In this document: positions 40,191 to 52,100 of the stretch, piece by piece
Layout: the number at the start of each line of letters is the position of its first letter
Position numbering within the stretch: the stretch's first letter is position 1
NCBI GenBank assembly: GCA_963681505.1
Contig: OY811978.1
Span: forward strand, 5,502,586 to 5,566,585
Reading direction: 5' to 3'
From: Eunapius fragilis
Taxonomy: Eukaryota; Porifera; Demospongiae; Spongillida; Spongillidae
Length of the DNA: 64,000 nucleotides
Position numbers and translations under genes: made by a program
The notes under the pieces: generated by a model
Database searches by the model: none
What the model was told of the DNA's origin: nothing
The model's input: only the letters and a program-made list of their open reading frames with translations

Positions 40191-42767
40191 CTCTCTCTCT
40201 CATGTACACTAACAGCTGGACCCAAGGCAATGGACAAGGCTAAAATGTGCTTTCTTATTATTACTCCTGCTGCTTTATGTGCTTCGTTGTCCATGTAATG
40301 GACATACAAGGTGTGCAAACTATTTTCCAAAACACATAGCCACAACACCATATCCAAGGCTTCCCACATCAAGTGAGGTGCTGTCTACAATAGTCTTACT
40401 GAAGGGAAACACTTCCTGGGATGCTCATTTTGACACAATTGGCAGAGAACTCTGGAGCTACCACAGGCAAAAGACCTTTTTATTCTTTTTCAGTACTAGT
40501 GTTTTCGATACATTTTGCAAAACTCTATGTAATTGTCCACAGAGCAGAACGAAGAGAGGTGTGGGAAGCCAAACATGGTTGCTTCTTCCTACAAGCATTT
40601 TCTACTACAGCAGGAATTTCTGTGGAGTACAAGAGACCATGCAGTATCACAGCAACATGGCTTAGCTGCTAGCTGAGCTACTTACTACTCAAGACATGCA
40701 ATTATGAGGCACAAAGGCATGACTGGTTGTACTTGGTTACACTTGACCCTAGACCCCATGGTAGTAATGTATGGGTTCAGCAAGGTTCAGTGTGATGAAA
40801 CACAAGCTAGGGCTTTGATGAACTCCTGCCCCTCAGTACGCAGAGCTGTGCAGTAGGCTAAACACACACGTTAGATTTGTGCACAGCAAGCAACTGTTTG
40901 ACCTAAACATCTGTACTGATATATTGCCTAAACAGCAACGAATGGGTAAAACACTAGATTCTGTTATTAACAAGGTATTGCAACAAAAGAACCAAAGACC
41001 TCAGACTGTGGTTGCACAGAAACCTTGTTTCTGTGCCGTTCTGCATACAAGGCTACATCCTGTACTGTCGTATACCAATGACACGATTTCCAGGTGCACT
41101 CTAATCACTACCCACCCTTGTAACAAAGCCATATACCCACCCTTGTAACAAAGCTACTATATACCCACCTTGTAACAAAACTATATACCCACCATTGTAA
41201 CAAAACTATATACCCACCCTTGTAACAAAGCTATATACCCACCCTTGTAACAAAACTATATACCCACCCTTGTAACAAAGCTATATACCCACCCTTGTAA
41301 CAAAGCTATATACCCACTCTTGTAACAAAGCTTTGCTACTACTATAAAATGACACTGCTTAATGCAAATAAGCACGGAAATCATAACAACATGTTATATC
41401 AGCAACCTCAAAATCAGGCTTCTGATGATTCAAACAAATTACATTTGTAGTTTCCTGAAAGGATATTATGGCAACACAACTGGCCTAATTGAAAGTTACA
41501 ATTCCTGGGGAGTTATACCATCAGGTAGGCATACCATCAGGTGGTCACAATCAGGCGGTCATGCAATCAGGTGGGTCATACCATCAGGTGGTCACAATCA
41601 GGCGGTCATACAATCAGGTGGGTCATACCATCAGGTGGTCACAATCAGGCGGTCATACAATCAGGTGGGTCATACCATCAGGTGGCCATACTGTGGTGCT
41701 CCTACCATCAGGTGGGTCATGCCATCAGGTGGACATACAATCAAGTGGGTCATACCATCAGGTGGTCATACCATCATTCTATCAGGCGTATTCTATCAGG
41801 CGTATTGTGGAAAACCTCCTATACATGCAGGCATCCACATGCTAAAACACAGATGTGCTACATTAAATCATCATGTAAATGAGAGGCAGCCAGTCACACC
41901 TCTGTATGCATATGTACTCACACAGACACACAATGTGACTGACATTTGGTGGTAGTTAATGGCTTCCAAATACACACAGCCACATGGACATGCAGTGATG
42001 CTTCATGGCAGGTGGAGCATTTCATGGTGTAATGGGCTGTTTGTCTGCTTGTCTGCAAAAGGTTCCAGTGCTTGCAAAAATTTTGTATAATTAGAACAAA
42101 ATGTGCTCTTAAGCGTCTACAGAACAAAGCTCTTAAGCGTCTACTCAGGTGGCGCTTCCACAAAATGTGTGGGTCCTGAAACGAACTGTCGCAGTTCTCC
42201 GCTGCTCTAGTCTGCGGATGTTCTGAAACAGAACAGAATCAATCTCTGGCTATATGGGCAGAACAACTACTGATCGTTAATACGCGTGCATGCATCTATA
42301 ATATTCCAGCAACCACGCATGATATTAATACGACGTATCGCTCAGCGATGCTGGTATTAGCAGTCAAAGACGCCTAGCTTCACAGGGAGATGATTTGGGA
42401 GGTGTTAATAAACAGACGAAGGGGGAGGAGACACGAATGCACTAGGCCTATATTATTTCTAACCCAGTACGTACAATGTACGCTGGACGCTATGCAAATC
42501 ATGTCCCAAAGGCTGAGAAAAACCACGTGAGTCTGTCCGACTGATCAACTCACTTGCTCCCATCTCCAAAATTGAGTACCTTCAGTCAACAGACCGTCTA
42601 CTTCTCTTCTTATAGTCGTAGTGGCCAAGTTCCTTCGTGATAGTTTGGACATGACTTCCAGATATTAAAAATAAAAATAATAAAAAAGCCAATAGTACTA
42701 GCTGGGTGTGGTTTAAACTGTCTGTCAAAGCAGGAGTTGTTCCACACAACTTCCACTCCTCCGCCAT
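20326..42767 (-). CDS. Phospholipase C-beta (PLC-beta4/norpA-like), 30 exons traced
   Basis: A G-protein-activated phosphoinositide phospholipase that splits PIP2 into IP3 and diacylglycerol at the inner plasma membrane. Exons were placed by translation and splice sites, and every phase joins, giving about 1,058 codons: N-terminal PH, EF-hand lobes, catalytic X, short acidic linker, catalytic Y, C2, and a short coiled-coil tail ending QISQMDDPKQVT. All expected catalytic residues are visible: HN in SSHNTYL, E and D in CIELDCW, H in VTHGG, E in SIENHC, K in ILLKCK, and R/Y in LSRIYP. The tail (about 250 residues after C2) is shorter than in vertebrate PLC-beta. Two introns use GC-AG. Transposons sit in the introns that flank the X/Y linker. 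The first two exons (42719-42767, 39491-39586) are tentative, and extra linker exons may be missing. TGA is at 20326-20328. No AATAAA was noticed just downstream. Confidence 0.9.
21721..22313 (-). CDS. PLC-beta C2 domain exons
   Basis: Exons 22155-22313 (VISGLFLTDKQS ... DIYGLHTDTTT ... NPTWECEPFTF), 21815-22019 (VHFTVYNEEKGLLGQRFIPL ... GYRYVPLRNHRNEPL) and 21721-21767 (DIADLLVDPLAHGSE). The region matches the C2 sandwich and the linker after it that carries the Gq contact in PLC-beta. Confidence 0.95.
22365..23058 (-). CDS. PLC-beta catalytic Y domain exons
   Basis: Exons 22956-23058 (LIDLVNYCTGISFEGF), 22714-22871 (HQSSFPDDKALSLL ... LSRIYPQPARITSSNYMPQ), 22607-22658 (IFWNAGCQLAALNFQ) and 22365-22519 (ARFEYNGSTGYLLKP ... 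FNPFTQ). Substrate-binding Ser, Arg and Tyr (SSF, SRIYP) are kept. Phases join without gaps and introns are about 80-100 bp. Confidence 0.95.
23140..25530 (-). CDS. PLC-beta X/Y linker exons
   Basis: Exon 25483-25530 (GDLSSDSSRFSPEYDTG, phase 1 to 1) and exon 23140-23267 (ILDTSANDGDSLGKD ... IDTKSELAQ, phase 1 to 0) are Ser/Asp/Glu-rich as expected for the auto-inhibitory linker. The intron before them (25531-32137) is 6.6 kb and carries the Gypsy, RecQ-like and Cys-rich remnants. The intron between them (23268-25482) carries the palindrome and an R2-like fragment. Additional symmetric linker exons in the large intron cannot be excluded. Confidence 0.75.
32138..34067 (-). CDS. PLC-beta catalytic X domain exons
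   Basis: Exons 33933-34067 (PLPHYFINSSHNTYLA), 32952-33015 (SSVEMYRQCLLLGC), 32804-32888 (CIELDCWPEGEEIVVTHGG), 32463-32630 (VTSNYPVILSIENHC ... FGDKLLASP) and 32138-32219 (LPSPERLKQKILLKCK). Both catalytic His, the Ca-binding Asn, Glu and Asp, and the phosphate-binding Lys are present. The exon ending at 32804 is followed by GCAAGT, a consensus GC donor; the junction SKIQFE/DVVEAI is right only with it. Confidence 0.93.
34377..36064 (-). CDS. PLC-beta EF-hand exons
   Basis: Exons 35926-36064 (NGYGQISIQSIHDAFLQHY), 35018-35126 (DSDFTEEVFKLILNQL), 34541-34590 (QMTLQEFQGFVSK) and 34377-34476 (RNPFLKDAVV ... ALVERYEEKAAE) follow the PLC-beta EF-lobe order. The last exon ends with a GC donor: coding GAAG followed by GCAAGC. 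Using it gives the expected GKTIFNYLLSED junction with the next exon, whereas GT alternatives break the frame. The intron at about 34595-35015 holds an imperfect ACC/ATC trinucleotide tract (about 34700-34950). Confidence 0.85.
36370..42767 (-). CDS. PLC-beta N-terminus and PH domain exons
   Basis: Exon 1 (42719-42767, MAEEWKLCGTTPALTD, good start context AAGGATGG) and exon 2 (39491-39586, ending SVKLKATS, with EGSFF resembling the PLC-beta start) are inferred from matching phases. Exon 3 (37373-37455 or -37459, QKLMVYVDRYGFFLYAK), exon 4 (36947-37006, DLFLISDVRSGLPTK) and exon 5 (36370-36593, YFLTIVYRRDG ... AEKWKNAV ... NASMATFLSK) are clear PH-domain matches. Exon 3 has two possible acceptors; the shorter form fits a phase 1 exon 2. 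Together they place the membrane and G-protein contacting part of the enzyme. Confidence 0.75.
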
Positions 42768-43090
42768 CCTTGCGGAGGTGTAATTGAATTTTAGAACTGC
42801 TACTAGGTCTTCAGTTGCGTACATTATTAATTCAGTTTTAAAATCATGCAGCTTATCAATAAATTTCGCTGAGCCAAGCTTATAGGCTTCACTCTCAATC
42901 CTTACATACATAACTGAAGTGCCCAATATATCTTTGTCACCCCAAGTAACAGAGTGCAGGGTACTCCTTTTCGTTTGTATATTTACAACTGCAGTACAGG
43001 TTGACCTGCATCGTTTTTTAGCCCTCACATCATGTGGATGCAAATTGCATGAATCAATCACATTATAGTGCCACACACGCGCACACACAT

Positions 43091-43139
<49 letters not shown>

Positions 43140-46100
43140 CACACACACAGGGGCAACTGATGCAGTTCATTAATTATTCATGCATATGTGCAAGCAATTA
43201 ACTCATCACTGGGGCACTTCAGGTTCATTGTGCAAGGACTCTCTGCAAATATATGGCCCAGTCAGCCTGCCACAATTGTGGACTCAGGTTCTCTTGTGTT
43301 AACTTAACATCCTTGTGTATTTGTATATAATATGTAATACTAAATTGTGAATTTAATTTCACCTCCCCCTCTCCCCCTTCCTGTATCCGCCTCTGAACAG
43401 AGGTGCATTAAATCATATATCTGATTGACAGCTGCTTGGTGAGATTCAGTCACCCTATATCCTGTGTGACAGGTAACATGCTAAGAGGGATGTCTGTATG
43501 GGGAATGAGCCAAAATGTTTCTCTCCTCTCACAATTTCACACCAGAATTGTCTCACTATATCGGAGTGATGTCACTGGAACAATGCTTCACTCCTCAGCA
43601 TATGGAGTGACTTCATCCTGTCCACCTCTCCTTCCAACATGTGTCCAACTATCTATAGGCCTAGCTAGTAGTGCCCTAAATGTGTTACATGTAACAAGGG
43701 TTGTGATCATCTTCCCTCATATAGATCTATCAAGATTTAAGACTTAGTGTCGAATTTGTGGTCATTGACAAGATGCTTTTTTTTGCTCAGCCACTAGGCT
43801 GCTCTACTGGAAGTGGAAATGTCACTGTCAACTCAAAAGCAGCTGGAGACCATCCTGATCAAAAACACTGGCAGGATGAGACAAAGGAGGGTGCTTCTAT
43901 CTTCGCCCCTAAAAATATGTACTGCGACAGAGGTCTAAAAATGTGTCTTGCGGCTGATTATGGGGAATTACGATGTCACCGCCTGGCAGTAATCCAAGAG
44001 GAAGCGTAAGATGCTGATTTTGAGAGGATGTAATGTAACAAGCAGGCTGTTAACTGCTAGTCTATCCAGCTTAACGGAAAGATCCCATTAGGAAGGGTGG
44101 GACTCAATGGCTGAGTCTGGAAAGATGGCATTGACTAAGCCATTAAAGGTATTTACTGCATGAAGAAGATGGAGATTGTCTGCAGTGGTAAAGTCAGATG
44201 AACAAACAATAAAAGCTGCACATGCACGGTAAAAGAGGGAGCATAAGCCAAGACTACTAAACCTCAATCCCAGTTTAGTCTGATGCCAGGCTCATTCCGA
44301 TAGGACCAAAGAAAGGCACACAGTAAAAAAACTTACACCATTGCCCAGCATTTTCAGGGGATATGATCATATGCAAGACTTTGGGGGGTGTTAACCTGGC
44401 TAAGTGCACCATCCTACAATAGCTGCTACAGACACATAAAAAATTGAACCCAACCTGTGGGTCAATAGATGAAACTTCCTTGAGCCTAGACAGTTGTTTC
44501 AGAACTTCAGCCCACTTATTTGCAAAGAAAAAAGCCCAATGTAAGTAGACAATAATTGGAGCACCAGTATAATATCCAAATAAGGACGGTGGGTAGCCTT
44601 CATAGTGTGTGGCAACATTTCATAGTGGGTGGAAACAAGGATACATCATTGCAGCTGAATGACTCCCACTTGGGTACATTAATGATACTGCCTTGGGACC
44701 TGCCAGCACCCCAATATATAAGTACCAAGCCTGTAGTATGAGCTGAAGGCAATCATCGTCAGCATCAATATAATGGCAGTGAGAGCCTTATTAGAACCAA
44801 GGTAAAGAACAGTGGGCCCAATGGATCTCCCTGCTGTATACCTGTTTCAGATGTTAGATGCCCTAGGGGGTGCCACAATATGGGATGGGATGCCATAGCA
44901 TCATTTTGCCCAGGGAAGGAGCTCAGGACAGAACATGGCACATTCCGAGAGTAGAGCCTGTCTTGACACTAGATTAAAGGGATTATTCATCATCTCCCAA
45001 ATGCTCCCAGCTCAATACAATTTCTGAGGCCATGGACAACGTTCTCAGAGCCATATGCACAAGCTACACCATACTGAAGTGGCTGGAAGAAAAACAGATG
45101 CCAAGGCATTTCCCATTGCATGAGCCTTCCTAAGGTCTCCCCAACAGCAATGGGCCTAACATCAGGGAGAGAGCCTTGTTTTAGTTTGCATAAAACTGTG
45201 AGACTGTCACCAGCCAAGAACTTCGCAACAGATACTGAGGCCTTAACTGCAGCAAGAAGGTTGACAATATCCCTAAAGGGTGGCCAAATGCCGTCAGAAA
45301 ATAGAATTAGCATATATATGCTGACCAAATAGAAACTGTGACCTATTAATTTTATATGTCTATGTAATCAAGTAGACTATAAATAATGGGGACGAGTAGG
45401 GCTAGGGATGCATATAATAGCATAAGACATATACTCTTGGTAAAAATTGTTGGAGTCAGTTTATCATTCTGTCCTTCATCCACCAGCAGCATACTGGAAA
45501 GACAGGATCAGCCCCCCCCCCCATCCCCCACCACATAAGATAATATTTAACTAATGATTTTAGCTGTCTGGGATATGTGTTCTTTTAGGACTATTGGCTT
45601 ACAATAACAACATGGATTTACAACCTTCAATAAATTAAGATCCCGTGGATTTAAAATTATGGCTCCTGGAGGAATGTGAAACATAGTGTAGCTAGCTAGT
45701 GGAGGGTAAGTTTTGGTCCTGCAGTGGGTGTAAAAGGGGGAAGGTAATGGAGCAGGCTGATTTTTTAAGTCTCTGGGGAAGGGGTTAGTTGAAGTCTCCA
45801 TCTAAAGAGGTATGCAGATGAATTGAGTCTGGGTATAGCCTAGTAATCCATGCATGCAAAAAAGTACACATTTGTTTTCAAGGAATGTCCAAAGTGGACA
45901 TCTGCAATTTATTTTAATGATTCAAATATGAGGAAATTCAGCTGTTTGTGATTTTATATGCAAATCTTGATGGGGTGGAGTTAGATTTAGGGGTTAGAGG
46001 AGGAGGTTGGTTGAAGTTAGAGGTTGAGGTGGCATGACAGCGGAGGTTGGGAAGAAGAGGTGGATTTTATTCTTTTGATGCATTCTGCCTACATCAGTTT

Positions 46101-49100
46101 TGTGCACCTAGATTAATTCAATCCTCATTAATACAATCCCAATCTTGTGTCATTTCTGCCTTTCATACCTGTTGGGTATAACTACTTTCTTCATCATAAT
46201 AAGTGTGAGTTGATATTAATAAAGTGTCAGTAGATGCAGGAAGTTACTACGATAACTCGGAACTGACATGGATTAATGCAAATTTACACCAAATGCAAGC
46301 CAAAAGCAATGAATAATGCTGTCCAAAATGGGTGAAATGGATGTGAAACTTAATCTAGAATGATTTAGTCAGGAGTTGTGTAACTGTTCAGGTGAGCACA
46401 TTGGTACATCAACTCAGTAGCCATGCCATGTAACCTCATCCCCTCTAATGCGACACATAGAGCTCGGAGGGTTGGTACAGTTTCAGTCCCTGTTAACCAA
46501 ATCTTAAGCATCTGTCTGAATTGTTCATTCTCAGAGTCTGTTGATGCTTTCACTTCCAGTAGTTCAATAGACGATAGGCCCAGCTGCTTCCCAATAGTCC
46601 ACCAATGTGTCATAACAAGTTCCAATAAAGTTACTAACTTATCCAGATGTTTTTCTGAAAGCTGAATGTTTTCCTCCATTGCCAAACTCACAACTTGTAA
46701 ACAAATGGACATGTTTATGTTATTGTGGTTGATTACAATATATTCATTATCGTCATTGTGCATGTCACTTTCCTACATGCATTTAAGAAATGGGTGTGAC
46801 AATCCGCAACCACCTGAGGGACTTTGACCTCATGCAATAAGTGATACTATAGCCTGAATTACATGACGTTTACTTCCTTTATACATGTAATGTAGCTAGG
46901 GTTTTGAATATTCCTTAACTATGTTACTAGCTTACGTAGGTCAGGGTAGCTTGATGTACTTTCACAAACCGTATTTTCCCCAGGAATGTTGGTGTCGAAA
47001 TAACACCTCCTGCATTCTAGAAGCCCATCACCTGAATGTTGAAGTCATGATTCAGGAAAGACCCGTGCACTTGAACATTTACGCACCGTTTAAATTAGGG
47101 AGTTCCGCGCCACGTCTTCGCTTGAACTTTCTCCAACACAATGGAATTGAAATAAATGTGACTATCATCAGAAGCAGCAGAAGTGCACCTCCACCCCCTG
47201 TTGCAACCCCGCATCCTATCAACGGCTGACCATGCCATAGGTCCACTAAAATCGAGCAAACAGAAATGTGTCAAGTGCCTCTGTAAACATCGCATGCACG
47301 TCAGCGACATAATGAATGGACTCATGCATTACTTACGGCCGCATGAATTGTTTCCCCACCAGCTCATCATTATGTGTGTCGCAAGGCTGCAATTGAAGTA
47401 AAATTTGCATTCGTTAAGGTACGTACACGTGAAGAAATCTATTGTCCAGCTTGTTGAGGTATCCATTGTGGGTGGTAGTGTAGTTTATATAAACAGTATT
47501 CTCATCAATATAAGTTGTTTCAAAAACGTATTTGATTTTAGGAACTGCACACGTATATCCCCACATGGTATTACCCCCGCCCGCCTGGTATAACCATGAA
47601 CCGCGTGAAACAACTTGTGGTATTCCTCCTCCACCTGGTGTAACAAACCATGAGAACCGCCTAGCTTTAATATGAATTTGTTGAAATCACGCTTAGAAAT
47701 CGTCTGTCTATCTACACCAGTTGCCCAGTATAACTTACATGTTGAATACTCGAGCGAATTAAAAATTTTAAACAGTCTCCTCGCTAAAAGAACCAGCTAT
47801 CCCAACGTTACTCTGGTTCATTCATTTATTTGTAAGATTCAGGCCGTGGTTGATCAGCCGCTAAAAAGTAATATTATGCAAACGCTAGCTAACATATACC
47901 CTATAAACGTGCAATTACCCCGGCTAAGGTAGATCTCGTGTTCTGAAAGATATAGCGTATACATTGACTTGCCTTAAAAACAAAGGTGCGTTGCTTAATT
48001 CACATTTACAGCGATCAGGGCGAAGAAAAGAGTTAACTGAACTACTGCAGTAGTTTTGTCCCGCCCACTAATTACGTGACATTTCCGCGATTTTGCAAAA
48101 TTACATGCCACTCTTTGATAATAAATAAAATTCATTATGGTCACGCGTGTTTCGGAGTGGACATTTACGGATATTTAGATGCCCAATTGCACATTTGATT
48201 TTTCTCGCTCATTAACGCACTAACATATTCAAGGCCGGTTTCTGCTATGACCCAGTATCACTACGCCTCTCTACTGATACTTCCATGCATAGTAATAGTC
48301 TAAGCACAAACACAAATCAACTGCTCACATGTTTATCATATTTTCACATACGGCGCAACGTTTCTAGTAATCACGTGCTCCGTAATTCGTTACGAGTGCA
48401 TCTTTTGGCGGACTGTTTGTGAGGCTTTCGAACTTCCCGGTGAGTTGTGACGATAAAATACACAATGTAGGGGCATTGTAAAACGTAACAATCCAAGCTG
48501 GGTCACGTCTCGAGACGTGACATCTAAGACATATAAAGTCGCGGTTGAAATTTATGAATAATCACCAACATCTTGGTTTGTATAGATGCTTTGCGATGGA
48601 GTTCCATTGCAGTCAGCTTTCAAAACATTGCAGGGTGTGTGGTGCGAGGTTGATGGTGGCAAAAAAAAAAACAAAAAGAAGTGTCTACAACTCCCAACTT
48701 TACAAAAAGGAGCTTAAACTAGCATTTGGTATTGATGTGATCATTGATCATGTCGAGATCCACCCACCATCGTTCTGCAAACCATGTAAACTAAGTATGG
48801 AGAGGGTGTTAAACGCTTCGAGGCAGAAAAAGCTAGTACCATTCAGAAGTTTGGTCGTGCCCTACAAGTGGAAAGCCCATACTGCAGACAAGTGTGAAGT
48901 GAGTGAAGAGCAAATTATAGCAGAATTTAATTGCATGATCACATTTAGGTTTGCCAGCATTTTGAGATGCTGGTGAAAGGTGGTATGAAGAAAAAAACAT
49001 GGCCAAACATCAAGTGAATCACTACTGTCATTAGTTGCACATATTGGGTACATTGCACCAAACAGTTTCAATTTCAACCAGTGTGTCCAGCTGGCTGCTA

Positions 49101-52100
49101 CACAATCACTTTCTGCCATCAACTATTTAAAGTGTCCACTCTGCCTTTGTATTCTGCACAGACCAGTAGAGCTACCATGCCAAAGTCATGTCTGTGCAGG
49201 ATGTATCATAACATGTCTGACATTTTCGGCAAACAACACATGTCCTTGTTGTTATGACAACTCACCTTTAATTGCTTCCAGCATAAATGCATCCCCTGAC
49301 GTCTTCTTGTCCCTCCTAAGTGATGTATTGCTTCAATGAAACTCAAGTAAAACAGTCATTTCAGCAGGAGCATACATCTCACATGTTTGCAACACTTTAT
49401 CTCCTCCATGTGAAATGGATACCGAGGTACACGTGGTATCTGTAATTGAAAGAATGCTGTCTGAAAGCCCAGAACCAAATGATTTGCAGATTCCAACTAG
49501 GGGTGGGAGAGTAAGTAAATTTGCACAGCAATAATAATTACATTAACAATTCACCATCATTTTCAGCCAATAACCCTTGTAAGGGTTACAAAAGGGCAAG
49601 GCCGAATTGAAGCATCAAAACGAACTTTGAGTCATCATCGCAAAGACCTTCAACAAGTGAGGCACCTACTGAATGATGATTGGGGTGCTTTGCTTTCTGA
49701 AGGTGAAGCACCTTGACAAAAGAACAAAAAATAAGTTACTAAGAGAGGCTGGGATCAAAATGAACATGCTACCTGAAAAAGGACTGGCTATGAAAGCTGA
49801 TCTGTCCATACCATGGAGAAAACTCCGCATCATTAGAAGGTTACTAATGGTAGATTAAAAATAACTGAGTTACAAACAATTTTGTCATGTTATGTGTATC
49901 GACTCCATCATTACCTTAATGTCTAAAACACCATGCGTATTGCAGGTGGTTGAAAGGATCTGGATTATCTCTTCCAAGTGAGAAAAAGATGCGCAGCATA
50001 GCAGCAAAGCAAATAGGTGAAATCTGGAATCTGAAGTAGCTCCATTCGCTTTCTCACTTGATTCTGGTGGAGAAGAGTTGCGCAGTGCTGCACATGTCTA
50101 AATTCCTAACCTTCAACAAAAATTAATCCAACTCTTGGAAGAAAATGACAGGTTAGTGAGCAAATACATAACAATAAGTTATTAATGAATACGCTTAACA
50201 GGAATGGAATGCTGACATGGCACAATGATGCTATACCATCTACAGAAATCTGGGTGAAAATAGGTGGTGACAAAGGTGGAGGATCCTTCAAATCCAATTT
50301 TCAAATCGTCAACACATGAGCACCTAATTCCATTTATAGCACATGTGTGTTTTCATGTTTTGAAGCTCCAGATAGCATCACAAATCTTCACATAGCTCTT
50401 GATCGATACAAACCTCAAATTGATGCTCTCCAAGGCATGAAATGGAGGTAAATGTGTTTGCACAAATATTGGAAAATTGGTACTCCATTACAGGCACTAT
50501 ACATTGCGAGTATTTATGCATGGAGATTATGAATATCTGAGCGGTCTGTATGGAATATCAGGAGCAAGTGGTAAGCTAATATGCTGCACCATTAATGTTG
50601 CCATGTTGTTCAACCAATGACAACCATAGGTCACCAACCGTGCATGTACTGCACAATAACAAACAATGATATTCAGAAACCTCCATTCAAGCGATCTAAA
50701 TGCCCAAACAGATCTGTAGAATCCATCATCAGTTGGAACCAGAAATTTCTACATGCAGGTGGAGATGCAAACAATGTCAAGAATTTCATGAACTGCATAT
50801 CAAAACCATTTTTTAACATACCATTAACACAAGTAAGTTTTCAAGGTGCGCTCATACTTGTTGCATGATTTTAATTCCCATGCAGATATGTTGCCCGGGC
50901 TACATATTACACAAGGCTTATTTACAAAGCTTTATTTACTGTTTGAGAATGCATGCCACCAATTGGATGCTAAGCTTGCATTGGGTTACCAAGGTAACTG
51001 TGACAACATGTCGTCCAATTTTGTAGAATACACTAAAGCAAGTCATGATTTGAATAAAGCAAAGGATGATTATGAAAAAGCTACAGAAATGCTCACCCAG
51101 CTACAACAAAACGCAACTTACTTCTTCATTGTGGTAGGACAATCCAACCCAATAGTTCAAAGTCTTCAGGAACTGTCAAAACAAACCATAGTTGAAGTAC
51201 GGCAAGCAGTAAGTTGTAAACTAGTAAAAAATGCTGTAAATGCACATCAGGTAAAGAGGGTACATGCCATTGAAAAGATATCAAGAAGGCTTTAAGATAC
51301 ATGATGGTCCGTTTGTGAAAAGTCTTGATGTAGCACTTCAGAACATTGGAGTGGAGCGCCAGCAATACTTTGGGGGCACGTTTGTAGGTAACCACATCCA
51401 CAAGACTTTGAAGGTAAGACAATTGTACATATACTGCATTAAAATCAAAGTAATGGTTATCATTATATAGCCCACTAACCTGAAAGTCTTGTGCTCGTCT
51501 ATAATAAATGTGGCCCAACAGTATCCTGTTCTCCTCATGGATGCTCAGCAGGTTGCAGACAAATTTGAAGAGGCATTTGCTAGGCTTGGAGCATGCCACT
51601 CCATCTATGACCAATGTTTTGTTACAGATGAGGAATGCGGAGTATTAGGTAATAGCAACATGATGTCACAGTCGATGAGTATTAACTATATGTGATATTT
51701 TTCACAGATGAGGCTATTGTTTTCTTTATGAACTACTTTCGAGCCAATTTTCCCAATGAAAGTATCTCACCCAAAATGCATCTATTAGAGGAGCACACAG
51801 TTGAGTGGGTGAGAAGATACAACTTTGGATTTGGCATGCTGGGTGAACAAGGTGCTGAATCGATTCACCGGCGTTTCAACGCACTGAACACCACCTACAG
51901 TTCAATAAGAAACAAAGAGAAGAGACTACGGTGCATCGTCAAAGAGCACTTAATAAGTATTGCTCCTGACTCAATTCATGCTCAGCCACCCACAAAGAGA
52001 GCAAAACGTACGCCAAAACACGCTGCTGCTTCATAGTACAATGAATGGATTTATATTCACCTTCACAAACACACGCGTTCCCTATAGACCTTTTTCATCA